A stretch of 64,000 nucleotides of DNA from Plectrocnemia conspersa (taxonomy: Eukaryota; Arthropoda; Insecta; Trichoptera; Polycentropodidae), in contig VTFK01000020.1 of NCBI GenBank assembly GCA_009617715.1, forward strand, positions 620,001 through 684,000, written 5' to 3'. The notes below the pieces were generated by a model that worked only from the letters and a program-made list of their open reading frames with translations, was not told the origin of the DNA and searched no databases. This document shows positions 1 through 10,549 of this stretch, one piece after another (position 1 is the first letter of the stretch; every line of letters begins with the position of its first letter). The position numbers were made by a program, and so were the translations under genes.

Positions 1-964
1 AATTAGATGCTGTTTCTCAACAAAAAATGCTTTAACGCATTTAAAAACATTTGGCTGTGTATCATATGACAGAAATTCACAGAATTCGTTCGTTTCACGA
101 AACAAAATATTGGAAAGGCCTACCCTTTATTATCATTTAACGCTTATCTCAAAAACACATGTATACTACGCAATTTTTTGTAAGGTTTGTGTTACGTTTT
201 TGTATTTGTTGTTTCAAAACTCAATGATTTTATTTCAATCAATTTTATAATTCGATTGCGTTTAATTTATTTCTAGTTATTTAATTTATATGCAAATCCG
301 CACAAAGCACGCGGATGCGGATTCAATCTTTATTCATATTCGTTCCAAACATTATTAGCTATTGTATATATAACAAATTCGATATAATATAATATGTATT
401 TGAAATGTTTCATCAATTTTGCTGAATTAATTAAATCGCAGCTGATCTAAGTTATGGTGTTTTGAGAAATATTAAATGACTTCCCTGATCAAAAAGTACG
501 TAATAATAAACTAAGCATTATTTTGTTATTCATATTTTATGAAAGTAAGTAATGATTAATTAAAATAATTATTATTAACCAATATATTAATTTAAAAAAT
601 ATTTATTTGGCAAATAATTGATTTATTTGCACTAATTGGTAAAATATAATAATATCGGTAAGAACCAAGAAAAAACTTACGAATATATTAAAATATTCAA
701 ATACTTCATAATTTTTTTATTCAATATTCTAATAGTTGAAAACTACGACTAGTTGAGAACCCTATTTACAATGCACCATTACGTGTATACTATTACTAGA
801 TAATGCATGCATCGTGTATGCCTTAACTAGTGATTGTGTGAACTCTCCGACGTGAGCTAGTTACATCGTCAACGAACAAGACTTGACAGACGAACTGTAA
901 TGCGATCACTTGTACATCCAAAAAATTTGCGAAGCTAATAAAAAAAGTTAGCGTTGGACAGGTT
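1..964. other. AT-rich intergenic DNA, no gene seen
   Basis: This stretch is very AT-rich with no long reading frame, no splice-bounded open segment and no RNA gene that I can recognise. It looks like ordinary insect intergenic sequence. Confidence 0.6.
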
Positions 965-1283
965 AAGTGCGAGCGACTGGCATCGATTGAGCATTGGTCA
1001 GAATAGTGAGCACCCCATGAATAACTCTGCAATGAATTATATAAATTGGCAACAAGATTTATCTCACACAAACAGTTTTAAATATTTTATAAACATATAA
1101 ATATTAAGCAATATTTTATCTGATATATTATTGTAATATATGTATTAAATAATTATTATCTTTAATAGGTATTTTAAACTATTTATGTTAGGTAAATCTT
1201 GTTGTCAATTTATATAAATAGATTCGTTATAGAAAATTATTTATGGGGTATTCACTGTTCTGATCAACGCTCGCTCGCTAATG
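965..1283. repeat. Inverted duplication, arms of about 90 bp
   Basis: The segment at about 965-1062, read on the minus strand, closely matches 1190-1283 on the plus strand. Both carry a run reading ATCTTGTTG(C/T)CAATTTATAT, then TTATGGGGT or TCATGGGGT, then TTCTGA(C/T)CAA(T/C)GCTC. The arms are separated by about 130 bp of AT-rich DNA. Translated, both arms contain a WG-x-H-x-SDQ-x-S string, so two copies of the same element fragment probably sit head to head. The outer limits are approximate. Confidence 0.6.
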
Positions 1284-1910
1284 TTTGCTTAATCTTGCCC
1301 AATGAGCAATTTAGCTTCAAATGTTTTAATCCTGCTACGGATCAACTACATCGAGTTGTGAGATATGTACAATATATTCAAAATGGCTTTGACAGAAAAA
1401 ATATTACATGAGCAGTGTTTTTAGACATTGCTAAAGCATTCGATCACATTTGGTTCACAGATATTATATATAAGATAACTAAACTAGCTTACGTTAAAAT
1501 GATAAACGCATAAAATGTAAAGGTAAACCGCACGCTAAAGTGTTTATAATGTAAAGTAATAAATTTACAGTGAAAACTATATAAACAAAGGTCTAATTAA
1601 TTCACAGCCTATTTATTATATACATATGTAATAAATAGCTAACGTATTCAATTTTGATTCACTATACAATGCCTAGGCAAAGTATGTACTAACTATTAGT
1701 TTTAATTAGGGTTTTTTAATCGATTAGTAGATTATTTTAATTATTCGCCCGATTTTCAATCATATGAATATACGAACAACAGATCGAATATTCGTGAAGT
1801 ATTTGTTTATACTATTTTGAATGAAATTTTTCAGTCGCTTAAGTTTTTAAGCAATAGAATCTTTCGAATAAAAATTGAAAAGTATTTGTCAACAACGGTT
1901 AAATAAAAAA
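1170..1910 (+). pseudogene. Jockey-type LINE reverse transcriptase fragment (decayed)
   Basis: Broken plus-strand frames encode recognisable pieces of a jockey-clade reverse transcriptase. About 1290-1480 gives an LPNEQF-type segment, then QLHRVV and AVFLDIAKAFDHIW, the RT region that contains the catalytic A motif (F-x-D-x-x-x-AFD). After about 300 bp of unrelated sequence, about 1830-1890 gives FLSNRIFRIKIEKYLS, which follows this motif in the same family. Stops and frameshifts make it non-functional. The interruption between the parts may be an insertion or rapid divergence. Confidence 0.65.
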
Positions 1911-2600
1911 AACTTGTCTAACTTGGAAGTGGAACGCTGTGGAACGCTGGCCTTCAAGGATCATCTCGGTCGATTTTCGACGTAGCTCCGCTCAGTGCAC
2001 GTTTTTTTCAAGTCGGAAGGGAAGTAGTAGAATTGTCAAGTCATGGCTGAAGTGTGTTCAGTACGACGAGCTCGAGCTTATATGTATACTCTGTCAGAAT
2101 TAGAGGAAGATCTTCGCTCTTTTGGTACTCGATGGTCCATCAAATTCGATCATGTCTAATCAATATATATTTAAACTATCTTTTGATTAACGCTTTCGCC
2201 GCGACGCTTTGTGATATTCAACTAAACACGATTTTGAGCGCCAATCTTTTTAAATGTCCGTTACGGGTAAAAAACATAATTTCACTGTTGAAAAATAATA
2301 AGGGTTTACATGACAACTAACACATTCTTTTGTTTTTATTATAAACAATATTACACAAATAAAACAACTAATGTTCGAATCAATAGTAATCAATAGTGGC
2401 ATACACACATACTCAATCAAACACGTAAGGCTTGGTTACTTTATATATTTCATTGGTCTAACTTAAATAATAATAAACGAAACAGTTAAAAGCTGTTCTT
2501 CGATTTAATTAAGTATTGACAACTCTCTTCCTTTAAATTCGTTAAAAAAACATGCGATATGATATATAAAATACTCCTTAGCAACCGAAATAAAATAATT
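1911..2600. other. Intergenic, no gene seen
   Basis: A slightly GC-richer patch at about 1920-2240 precedes AT-rich DNA. I recognise no protein or RNA family. The frame at 2054-2320 has no family signature and I treat it as chance. Confidence 0.45.
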
Positions 2601-2639
2601 AATAAAAAGTAAATAAAACGCCTGTAGCAAAATTATCGC

Positions 2640-3790
2640 GATTAATTAGTAAGCAAACGACTTAATAAATTAAAAAACGAAATAAAAAAAGCTATTGCGA
2701 AGTATATTAATCTATCTTTGGAAAACAAACTTAACGATTAAAAACCAGATGACAATTTTATATGGAACATGTCAAAAATTTTACGTCGCGATCCCTTAAA
2801 AATTAAAAAAATCATGACTATCACAAAATATTGTTTTCACCGTTGAGGAAAAAGCTGAAGCTATTGCAAATAGTCGAATGCACGGTTGATATTAAAAAAA
2901 TTTAGAAATACAAATACAATTTATAAATCAATCAGATATTATGACACAAAAGCCATTGAAAAAATAACCATATAATCCAAGAACTAGCTAATATAATATA
3001 ATTCAACGACTTCTTAATCGCAAGGGACCCGAAAATGACTTTATTTCGAGCAGAGCCTTTAAAATACTTTCACCAATGCCATCGATTACTTTATGAATAT
3101 TATAAATTCGTCACTTGCTTGTCTATATTTTCCATCCGTATGGAAGCAAGCTGATGTAATAGTTATTCTAAAACCGAGTACGGACCCTTCGCTTCCTTTG
3201 AACTATCGACCTATAAGTTTACTGCCTAGAAAAGATAATTCAAAATTTAGCTCTAGAACATGTTAATAATAATAACATCTTGCCTAATGAGTAGTTTGGT
3301 TTCAGATATTTTCATTCTGTTACGGAGCAACTACATCGAGTCATGAAATATAATCAAGAGAGCTTTGACAGAAAAATGACTACAGGAGCAGTATTTTTGG
3401 ACATTGCTAAAGCTTTCGATCGCGTTTGGCACGCAGGTATTATATATGTTTAAGCTAATCAAATTATATTTTGTAGTTGCTTTCATTTTTAAGCAGTAGA
3501 ATTTTTGAAAATTATTTGTCTACTTCCAAAATTTTATTTGTTGGAGTCCTCAAAGGACCAATTTTATGACCCTTACTATTCACAATATTTATGAGTGATT
3601 TTCCAACTAAACTTCAGTGCTTAATTCGCGGATGATATGGCCATTTCATGATATAAAAATCCCCATTGAGCAGTAGATAGACTTTAAAACAGAATAAAAA
3701 TGATTGTTAAATGGTTCGATAAATGGCTATTCACTGCAAATCCCACTAGAAGCGTCGCAGTAGTTTACTTGTAGAAAGAAAGAAAGTTTT
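2640..3790 (+). pseudogene. Jockey-type LINE pol fragment (decayed)
   Basis: Plus-strand frames give, in order, the linker upstream of the RT (NKLKNEIKKAIAKY, then PDDNFIWNMSKILRRDP, then EEKAEAIANS at about 2640-2880), the start of the RT (LPLNYRPISLLP at about 3195-3225), then EQFGFR-type and TTGAVFLDIAKAFDRVWH at about 3380-3430, and degraded later motifs to about 3780. This is the expected order of a jockey pol ORF. Stops and frame changes are frequent, so it is dead. It is clearly a longer relative of the fragment at 1170-1910. Confidence 0.8.
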
Positions 3791-3863
3791 AGCTGTCAAT
3801 AAATTAGTGAAAATAAAAACGTATAACAAGTTTCTAGATTAGCAAAATAGGGCAAAGTACCTA

Positions 3864-4880
3864 GCAGAGCCGCCGAGAGCGAATCTGGTCCCTGGGCAAA
3901 CAATGATTCCAAGCATCATGACTAAAATGGCGTTTTATATATTTTTTAACATCGTAATACTATTTCTTGATAAAATATTAATAGGTACGAGTTAACCCTT
4001 TCTAATTTATATTTTATGAATTATTTTTAATGCGAAATATTTTAATTAGGCATTAAAATTTATTAAAAATATCTACTTATAATTTTTACCTGATAATTAG
4101 ACGTATTTTCTTTACTGCTCAGTGTTGCCATATAGTGAGTTTCTAGTCCAGGTCAAAAGCATTAAAATCATGCTATTGCAGTGAAAACGCTTGATTATCA
4201 AGCGCTTATGTTCTCACATATTGCTCCATAGTTTGTCTGCATTTCAATATTACAATATGTTTTAAAAATATGATTGCTATCCTTAACGATATTACTATGC
4301 ACTTCTAATATTAGAAGGCTAATCAAAGTATTTTCAAACCGAATTTTGATCAATAGGAGAGCGCAAAAACAATTATCACTTCTCAGAAGTCAAAAATTCA
4401 CGTCAAAAGCAATCAAATCGTGTCGGCGCTGTTGCAGTGGGAACGCTCGGTAACGAGCGTTCCCACTGCAACAAGCTTTTGACGTGAATTTTTGACTTCT
4501 GAGAAGGGATAATTGTTTTTTGCGCTCGCCTATTGGTCAAAATTCGGTTTAGATATGCTTTATTCGATTCTCACACGCTTGATAATCGAGAGCTTTCACC
4601 GTGATGACACGATTTTATTGCATTTTCTCCGGACTGGAAATTTTCACTATATGGCAACACTGAGCAGCAAAGAAAACGCGACTAAATATCATGTAAATAT
4701 CATGAGTAGATTTTCTTAATGCCTAATTAAAATATTATTTCAAGAAATATGTCGCAACGGTAGTATTTATTAGCAGCATAGAAAGTGTTAACTTGTAGCA
4801 ATTATTATTTATTCAAAAAATTATATTACGATGTTAAAAAATGTCGTTTTTGTAGGGAGGCATGATTTTTTAAAATCGAA
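3864..4880. mobile_element. Large foldback (palindromic) element, about 1 kb
   Basis: Two arms of about 0.45-0.5 kb read as reverse complements of each other and meet near 4450, where GCAGTGGGAACGCTCG faces CGAGCGTTCCCACTGC. Matching marks outward include AAGCTTTTGACGTG/CACGTCAAAAGC, ACTTCTGAGAAG/CTTCTCAGAAGT, TGCTCAGTGTTGCCATATAG against CTATATGGCAACACTGAGCA, AATTAGGCATTAA/TTAATGCCTAATT and TTTTTTAACATCGTAATA near both ends. The left edge reads CAGAGCCGCCGAGAG, which resembles a hAT-type terminus, but I see no matching right terminus. There is no transposase; related copies lie at 22391, 35690 and 42971. Confidence 0.8.
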
Positions 4881-7800
4881 ACATCCATAAAAAATATATA
4901 AGTAGTTAAGTGAGCATGGACTAGGAACTAGATACTTTATATAATATAGTAGGCTATGTGCTGGTGTCCCGAATTTGTTGCCCATCATATGATAGGCTTC
5001 GCGTTAAAAGGGTTAACGGTAGTTTAAAAATCAGTAAAATTGGCAATAATATCTAGATACCTGTCGGCGCATTTTATCTTATACACCGAACCTTCAGCTA
5101 CATATTGGCACCGAACATTTGGCTTGCAGATGTTCACGGCTCTTTTTGAAAGTACTTTCAAACCATTAAGAATAAAAATGTTTCGCACGCGTTTTTTGTG
5201 TAATACTGACAATAAAACACGAACTGTTATATATACACTGAATTCATTTTTAGTAATTTTCCAAAATTTCTGAACCAAAATTAAACTAAATCTTGAGAAT
5301 ATATTTTAGGAATATAATTTCAATTATTACTACATACATAAGAGTAAGAGTTGATTACTTTTTATACTTATAAGCTGCAAATATATTTACTAAAAATTTA
5401 AAATATCAAATTTATTCAGTATTTAACCTTAAACAGCAGTATTTTTGCAATGTTTTTTGGGCAGGGTAGGATTTTGATAAAGTTTTATGATTATATTTCA
5501 ATATATGTATATACAATAAAACGCAGGTGTCAGTATTTGGTGATAGTGTGAAATAAAAATAAGCAGTTGTGAAAAGTCTCTCTGATCTCTGGTTCATAGC
5601 TGGGTCGAGTTGGTGTTTTGAGAGTTGTCAATCAGTCCAAGTATTTTATAGCAGTGCTTTGATAATATAGAAGAGAATTTTAGTTTCAATAGCATCATTG
5701 TTTAGCTCCGCTTCCAGGTGCCCATTTGTGGACGACACAATAATGACACAGAACACATATAATGCTATTTGTTGCGAAGCCATTATTATTTTTTAAGCAT
5801 ATGTTTCAAAGTGAATAAATAATGAGCTGTTAAATTTCTAAAAAATAAAGTATACTATTCCGAGCTTATCCTTAGTTGTTTCTAAATAACGATTCACTCA
5901 TTTCTTGTTAGACTGAAACTTCATTGTTCTAACTTTTTAGAATAGCATTGTTGAAACTCTTACATTAAAATGTTAGCTCTTTAGCAAGAGAATATAAAAG
6001 CAAATGACGAAAAAATATAAAAAAAAATCGACTCTTCGGATTTAAAACGTAATGGGGTCTGTCGAGTGTTAAATAAACGCTGGTCAGGGGAGATACACGA
6101 ATCCATACCCTTCAAAAGTGGCAGGAGGATTGAAACGAGAAAAACTTATGTCGACCATCCGTCAAGGGTTGGTCTTTGCAAAAAAGTTAGAGTTCAAAAA
6201 AAAATTCGGCCTTCTAACAACAACAATAAACTTTTCTGACGTCCGTCAAAATTCGCGTCCAGTTTATTTTTCTATATTATTATTAAAAAAAAAAACGAGA
6301 CATGCTGTGGTCTGATTAAACCATGACGAGTAGATTTTTTTCGGTAAAAGTAAATCTAAACTTTTATATTCATTATATCCGCTCGGTAATTATTGGTGAA
6401 AAAAATAAATAAAAGGACGCTTCTAACGAGATCAAAGCCTGATACCTACTCGTAAAGGGCAGATGATAATTTGTTATTTTCCAAATAAAAATATATACGT
6501 AGGCGTGTAGGGCGGTTGTGAAATAATGGGGATGAAATGATTGAAGCCAATCGATGACACCCTTAATAATTGAACCAATTAAACTGAAATATATAACGCG
6601 TGATATTAACTCACATAACCTCAATTATAAATTTATTGCTACACAGGGGTGATTAAATATTTAGCCAAATATATTTTATTAATACGAGAGATAAAGATAC
6701 AAAATTAAAAATTGTATTTTTGTAGTAATTTATTTTAGATACACTAAAAATTGCTATAGCCGTTACATATAGAGCACCCTAGATTTTTTTAAAAGTTCAT
6801 CAGTGATAAGTGACGCACTTGCTGAGACTATACGTTGCTAAAATAATAACAAAATTAATTAATTTATGTGCCTTAGATTTATATACAATAACATATATGT
6901 GTATTATACAATAATAAAGAGTCTGATTCCACCCCGAATCATTAACATTAGTCGAGGGGTCGAGAACTGAAAGAGACGTTGTACTTTCCTTAAGGATTTA
7001 TAAGCCATAACACTGCCGCACTTGCGCACTTCTGTTACTCCCACTTCTCTATACAGATCTACCACTTCGCTTTCAACTTGGAATTAATTTAGTTTAGCTA
7101 AACTACGCTGAATCAATCAAAACGACAAAAAAACATCCGCGTTTCTTTGACCATCCGGCCACATTAATCCTAAGAGACTTGATAATAAAGACACAGTACT
7201 ATGGCGAGAACAGTTGCGATATATGTATATATAATTTATATACAAACTTTACTTATATAAAAAAACGCACCGTTAGGTTCTGCACATATTACTAATTATT
7301 AAATATTTTTTAATATTATATTATATTATATATATAATACATACATACAAAGTTGATACACTTGAAGCTATTATATGTAATGAGAAAAACTTTAAAGATG
7401 CTCGTCTCTTAGCAGCGGCCATCTTTGCTAATCTTCAGATTCCTTCAGAGTCGCTTTTTTTGTCTCCGTGCTATTTCTAAACGAATTTGGTCACGTACTA
7501 AGGGTGTTTTTGTGTATTCTCTACCTTGTTGAATGCAACGTTAACCTTAAAATATGTATATGTTACCTTTGTGTATACTCCGGAAGAAACGCAAAATTTA
7601 ATTATATTGTGAGTGTAAATGACCTGTCTAGAGATATTCATTAAAAATGTTTTTGTAAATTTCTGTATATACCAAAGTGGATAAATATTTTTACCCACTT
7701 ATATTTTGATATTATTGAAATATTGGTATAAAAATCATAGTTTTCATGCTCTGAATAATAATAATAATTATTGCATTATTATAGTAGTGAAATAAACCAA

Positions 7801-9020
7801 TTTTCTAAAATCAAGCAAGGAGCGAGCGTCAATATTTGCGTAGTAAATCAGATTATAAACCCATAAATTCCTTAAAGCAAATATTATCTTGTTCTCGATA
7901 TCATTTCCTCCCTTACACAAGACTGGCACAGGAACACACCCCGTAAGTGTTTGAAGGAAAATCGAATTTTCAACATATACATTCAATACGTAACATTGCA
8001 CACTATTGCGCAAGAAAAAAAATAGACACGTGTGTTATTCATACCCTAACGCGTTTATGGTTTAGCCAAAAAATGCTTAGGAATTTCAAGTCACGTATAA
8101 AACGTTACGGATTTATTACGACCCAAACATCTGATACTAGGTTTTAGAGAGAACTCTTGGAAATCAAACCCTTCCGAGTTGTCACTTGTCGTGGTTTTAG
8201 GATTCATGTTGCGTAATCTTGAATAATTAAGGTTGACAAGTGATTTAGGGAAATTTGCAATTTCCATTTAAGCGATCTCCTTAAAAAATTGGAATTTAAA
8301 ATTTAACCCTTGACGATCTAGAGTGCCTTTGTTGATTAAATATTGAATGTCTGTTTTGTATTATTTGATACATGAAAGAGAAAATGATTTGTGCGGAAAT
8401 AAATTCATTCTTATTTGCTTGTTTGCGTTGAGGAAATAAACTCGCATATATACGAAGAAACGGGTTCGTGAAAAGAAAATTATTTGGAAAGGTTACTGGA
8501 ATAATAATTTTGTTTATAAACAAACCAACCAACAGATTTTCTGTTGTATAAAACATCTTTATGTTGTTCAATAAAATTTTATTTCAAGTATATAAATACC
8601 TAGTATAAGAAAAAACATGATTACAACTATAGTATTACTGCAGCTTTTATCTGAAATTAAAATAGCTATGCATTATTTGACTAAAAACTTTATGATTATT
8701 TTACTTAATTAACAAACAGTATAAGGTGACTTTCTTAGAAAAGTTTCTGATTAAAACTATGGCAGCTATTGTATTCACCAAAATCGTTATATGCCTAAAA
8801 TAAGTTAATATTAAATTAATCAATTTAATTTAATAGAAGATTTTTTTAATTAAAATTTATTTTGAAATGAAATAAAACATTAATTTTTATTTGTTTTATA
8901 GAACATAATATTTTTTTCTGTAACCCAATCACCTTTGATTATTTTGTTGTGTCTTTGTGATGTTGGTAGAACCTGCATTGAATTATTATTGCGAGACTCT
9001 CTGTAATTGGTAGTATTTCT
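4881..9020. other. AT-rich intergenic DNA, no gene seen
   Basis: About 4 kb without a recognisable gene. The overlapping frames at 5024-5278 on opposite strands and several 60-90 codon frames have no family signature and lie in AT-rich sequence. A patch near 7410-7425 reads GCGGCCATCTTTG, a YY1/Pho-like site on the minus strand. Nothing else stands out. Confidence 0.5.
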
Positions 9021-9029
9021 TAAGAAGTC

Positions 9030-9115
9030 TGAGAGATTTGATTAGCGTAATCCTTAACGTCTCAGACTAGTAATTTTGAAGTTGCGTGTTCGAGCCCCAA
9101 CAGCGGCACTCGAAT
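9030..9115 (+). repeat. tRNA-derived (SINE-like) relic
   Basis: The segment has the order expected of a Pol III internal promoter: an A-box-like TTAGCGTAATCC near 9042-9053, an anticodon-arm-like CTCAGACTAGTAATTTTGA, then a B box GTGTTCGAGCCCC near 9087-9099 followed by an acceptor-like tail. The arms do not pair well enough for a working tRNA. A decayed tRNA-derived SINE or tRNA pseudogene is the best reading. Confidence 0.5.
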
Positions 9116-9454
9116 TTTTATTTATAAAAAATGTGCTATTATAAAAAACCTAATGGTTATAAATTATATTACACGTAATAATTTATTATTATTAATATAC
9201 AATAGATGTCACCAATTCACAGACTTTAAGTCTGGTGGTTAATATAATAGTTACTTGTAGGTATTCATTATATCTGATTGACAAACTCAGTTGGTACGGA
9301 TTTACCCCATTGTAACGCATTGGGCGCCTGTCAGATTACAACGAAAAATTTAATAAAAAATTAATGTGCATCTAATTTTTAAATATTTTATAACAACGAA
9401 ATTAGAATACATCCAAGATTTATTTAGTTATTTGGAAAATGCATGTCGGATAAT

Positions 9455-9495
9455 TTAGAGTAGAACGCCGGATCCGGCCCACGAGCCATAGGTTG
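9455..9495 (-). mobile_element. hAT-like element end (relic)
   Basis: The string GCCGGATCCGGCCCACGAGC followed by CATAGGTTGAC resembles the subterminal sequence of widespread hAT elements, which normally continues into a CAGGGGTCGGCAA-type terminus. Only the end is visible and no transposase frame accompanies it. A second hAT-like terminus of this type lies at 25516 in a COPA intron. Confidence 0.45.
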
Positions 9496-9879
9496 ACAAA
9501 AAAAAATGTATTTGTAGCAAAGTAGAATAATTTAAATATTTAAAAATCATTATATTAAGGAATTAATTTTACAGTTGGAGTATATAAAATTAATAGCAAC
9601 AGTTTTTAATCTTTTAAATTTTACCACCATTATTTAATAGAATAGAATAATAAATCAATTTTGAAAATGACAAAACTTCACTAGATCTTAATTGATTTGC
9701 AGCAAATACAGGATCTTAATATTTTTGCACTTTTTAAATCGCTTCTGAGCGAGAGCCGCGTGAAGAAATTTAGTCGCAATGGTTTGCTTCACAGGGGAAC
9801 AACACGCGTTTCTCGTAAAATAGTTTTACAAAAACAATGGTTCTTATTTGATTGCTCGGCGCCTGTTACGCGCTCACTA

Positions 9880-10520
9880 TTGATTACGATTGAGTGTGAA
9901 TCAATATCCGTGTGTTAAATTAATTAAATCGCGTCTCAGAAAGTTCGATGAGACTGGTAAAATGCTAAATAAGAATAAAACTTGGCGGCAACGAAGCAGA
10001 AAAAGCGAAAAGAGTGGCGCGCAAGTAAAGGGGTCTGTACGAGAAGATCCGGGCTTGTCGACTCGTAAGCGTTCTGCTGCGCTAGTTCTGCTGCGCCATA
10101 CCACGATCTACTTTGCTTCGAATTTTGAAACTGAACTTGAAACTACGCCTTTATAAGATTCAATTAGTGTTAGATTGGGCAATCTGACATACATTTAATG
10201 TGACTTTATGTTTCCTAACAATCTAATATTGTGTTGAGATGACATCACATGGCCTTCCCGCAGCCAATAATTGACACTACTTAATGATTTTAATGGAGTT
10301 ATCTCAAAAGGCGTGTTTATTTGAATAAATCAGCTCTAATTACCCAACTGAAAGCAAATATTCGTCAAGGGATAGCCAGCATCCCACGCTCTTTGTTTAA
10401 TAGTGTTTTAAAACCTAGATGTCAGATTCGAGGAATGCCAGCAGCATTATTTTTAAGAAATGATTTTCTCAATAGTTTTTTTTTCAGTAAAATAAACATT
10501 AATTATCATATCAGTTGTTT
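9880..10520 (+). pseudogene. Internally deleted Tc1/mariner-like (HTH/DDE) transposase
   Basis: The frame at 9890-10156 encodes RKFDETGKML, then SVREDPGLSTRKRSAAL and a degraded LRHTTIY. This matches the N-terminal helix-turn-helix block of insect IS630/Tc1/mariner-like transposases (RFxETGS then V-x-x-x-P-x-x-S-x-RRRS-x-x-L). About 160 bp later, 10307-10480 encodes RVYLNKSALITQLKANIRQG then IASIPRSLFNSVL, the typical C-terminal end after the DDE core. The catalytic core is missing, so this is a deletion derivative. Family placement rests on remembered consensus motifs. Confidence 0.7.
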
Positions 10521-10549
10521 TTATTGAATTTTTAAAAATTATGCTCTAA

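Noticed and set aside
5024..5278. Overlapping frames of 77 and 84 codons on opposite strands
   Set aside because: Exact antisense overlap, AT-rich composition and no motif indicate chance.
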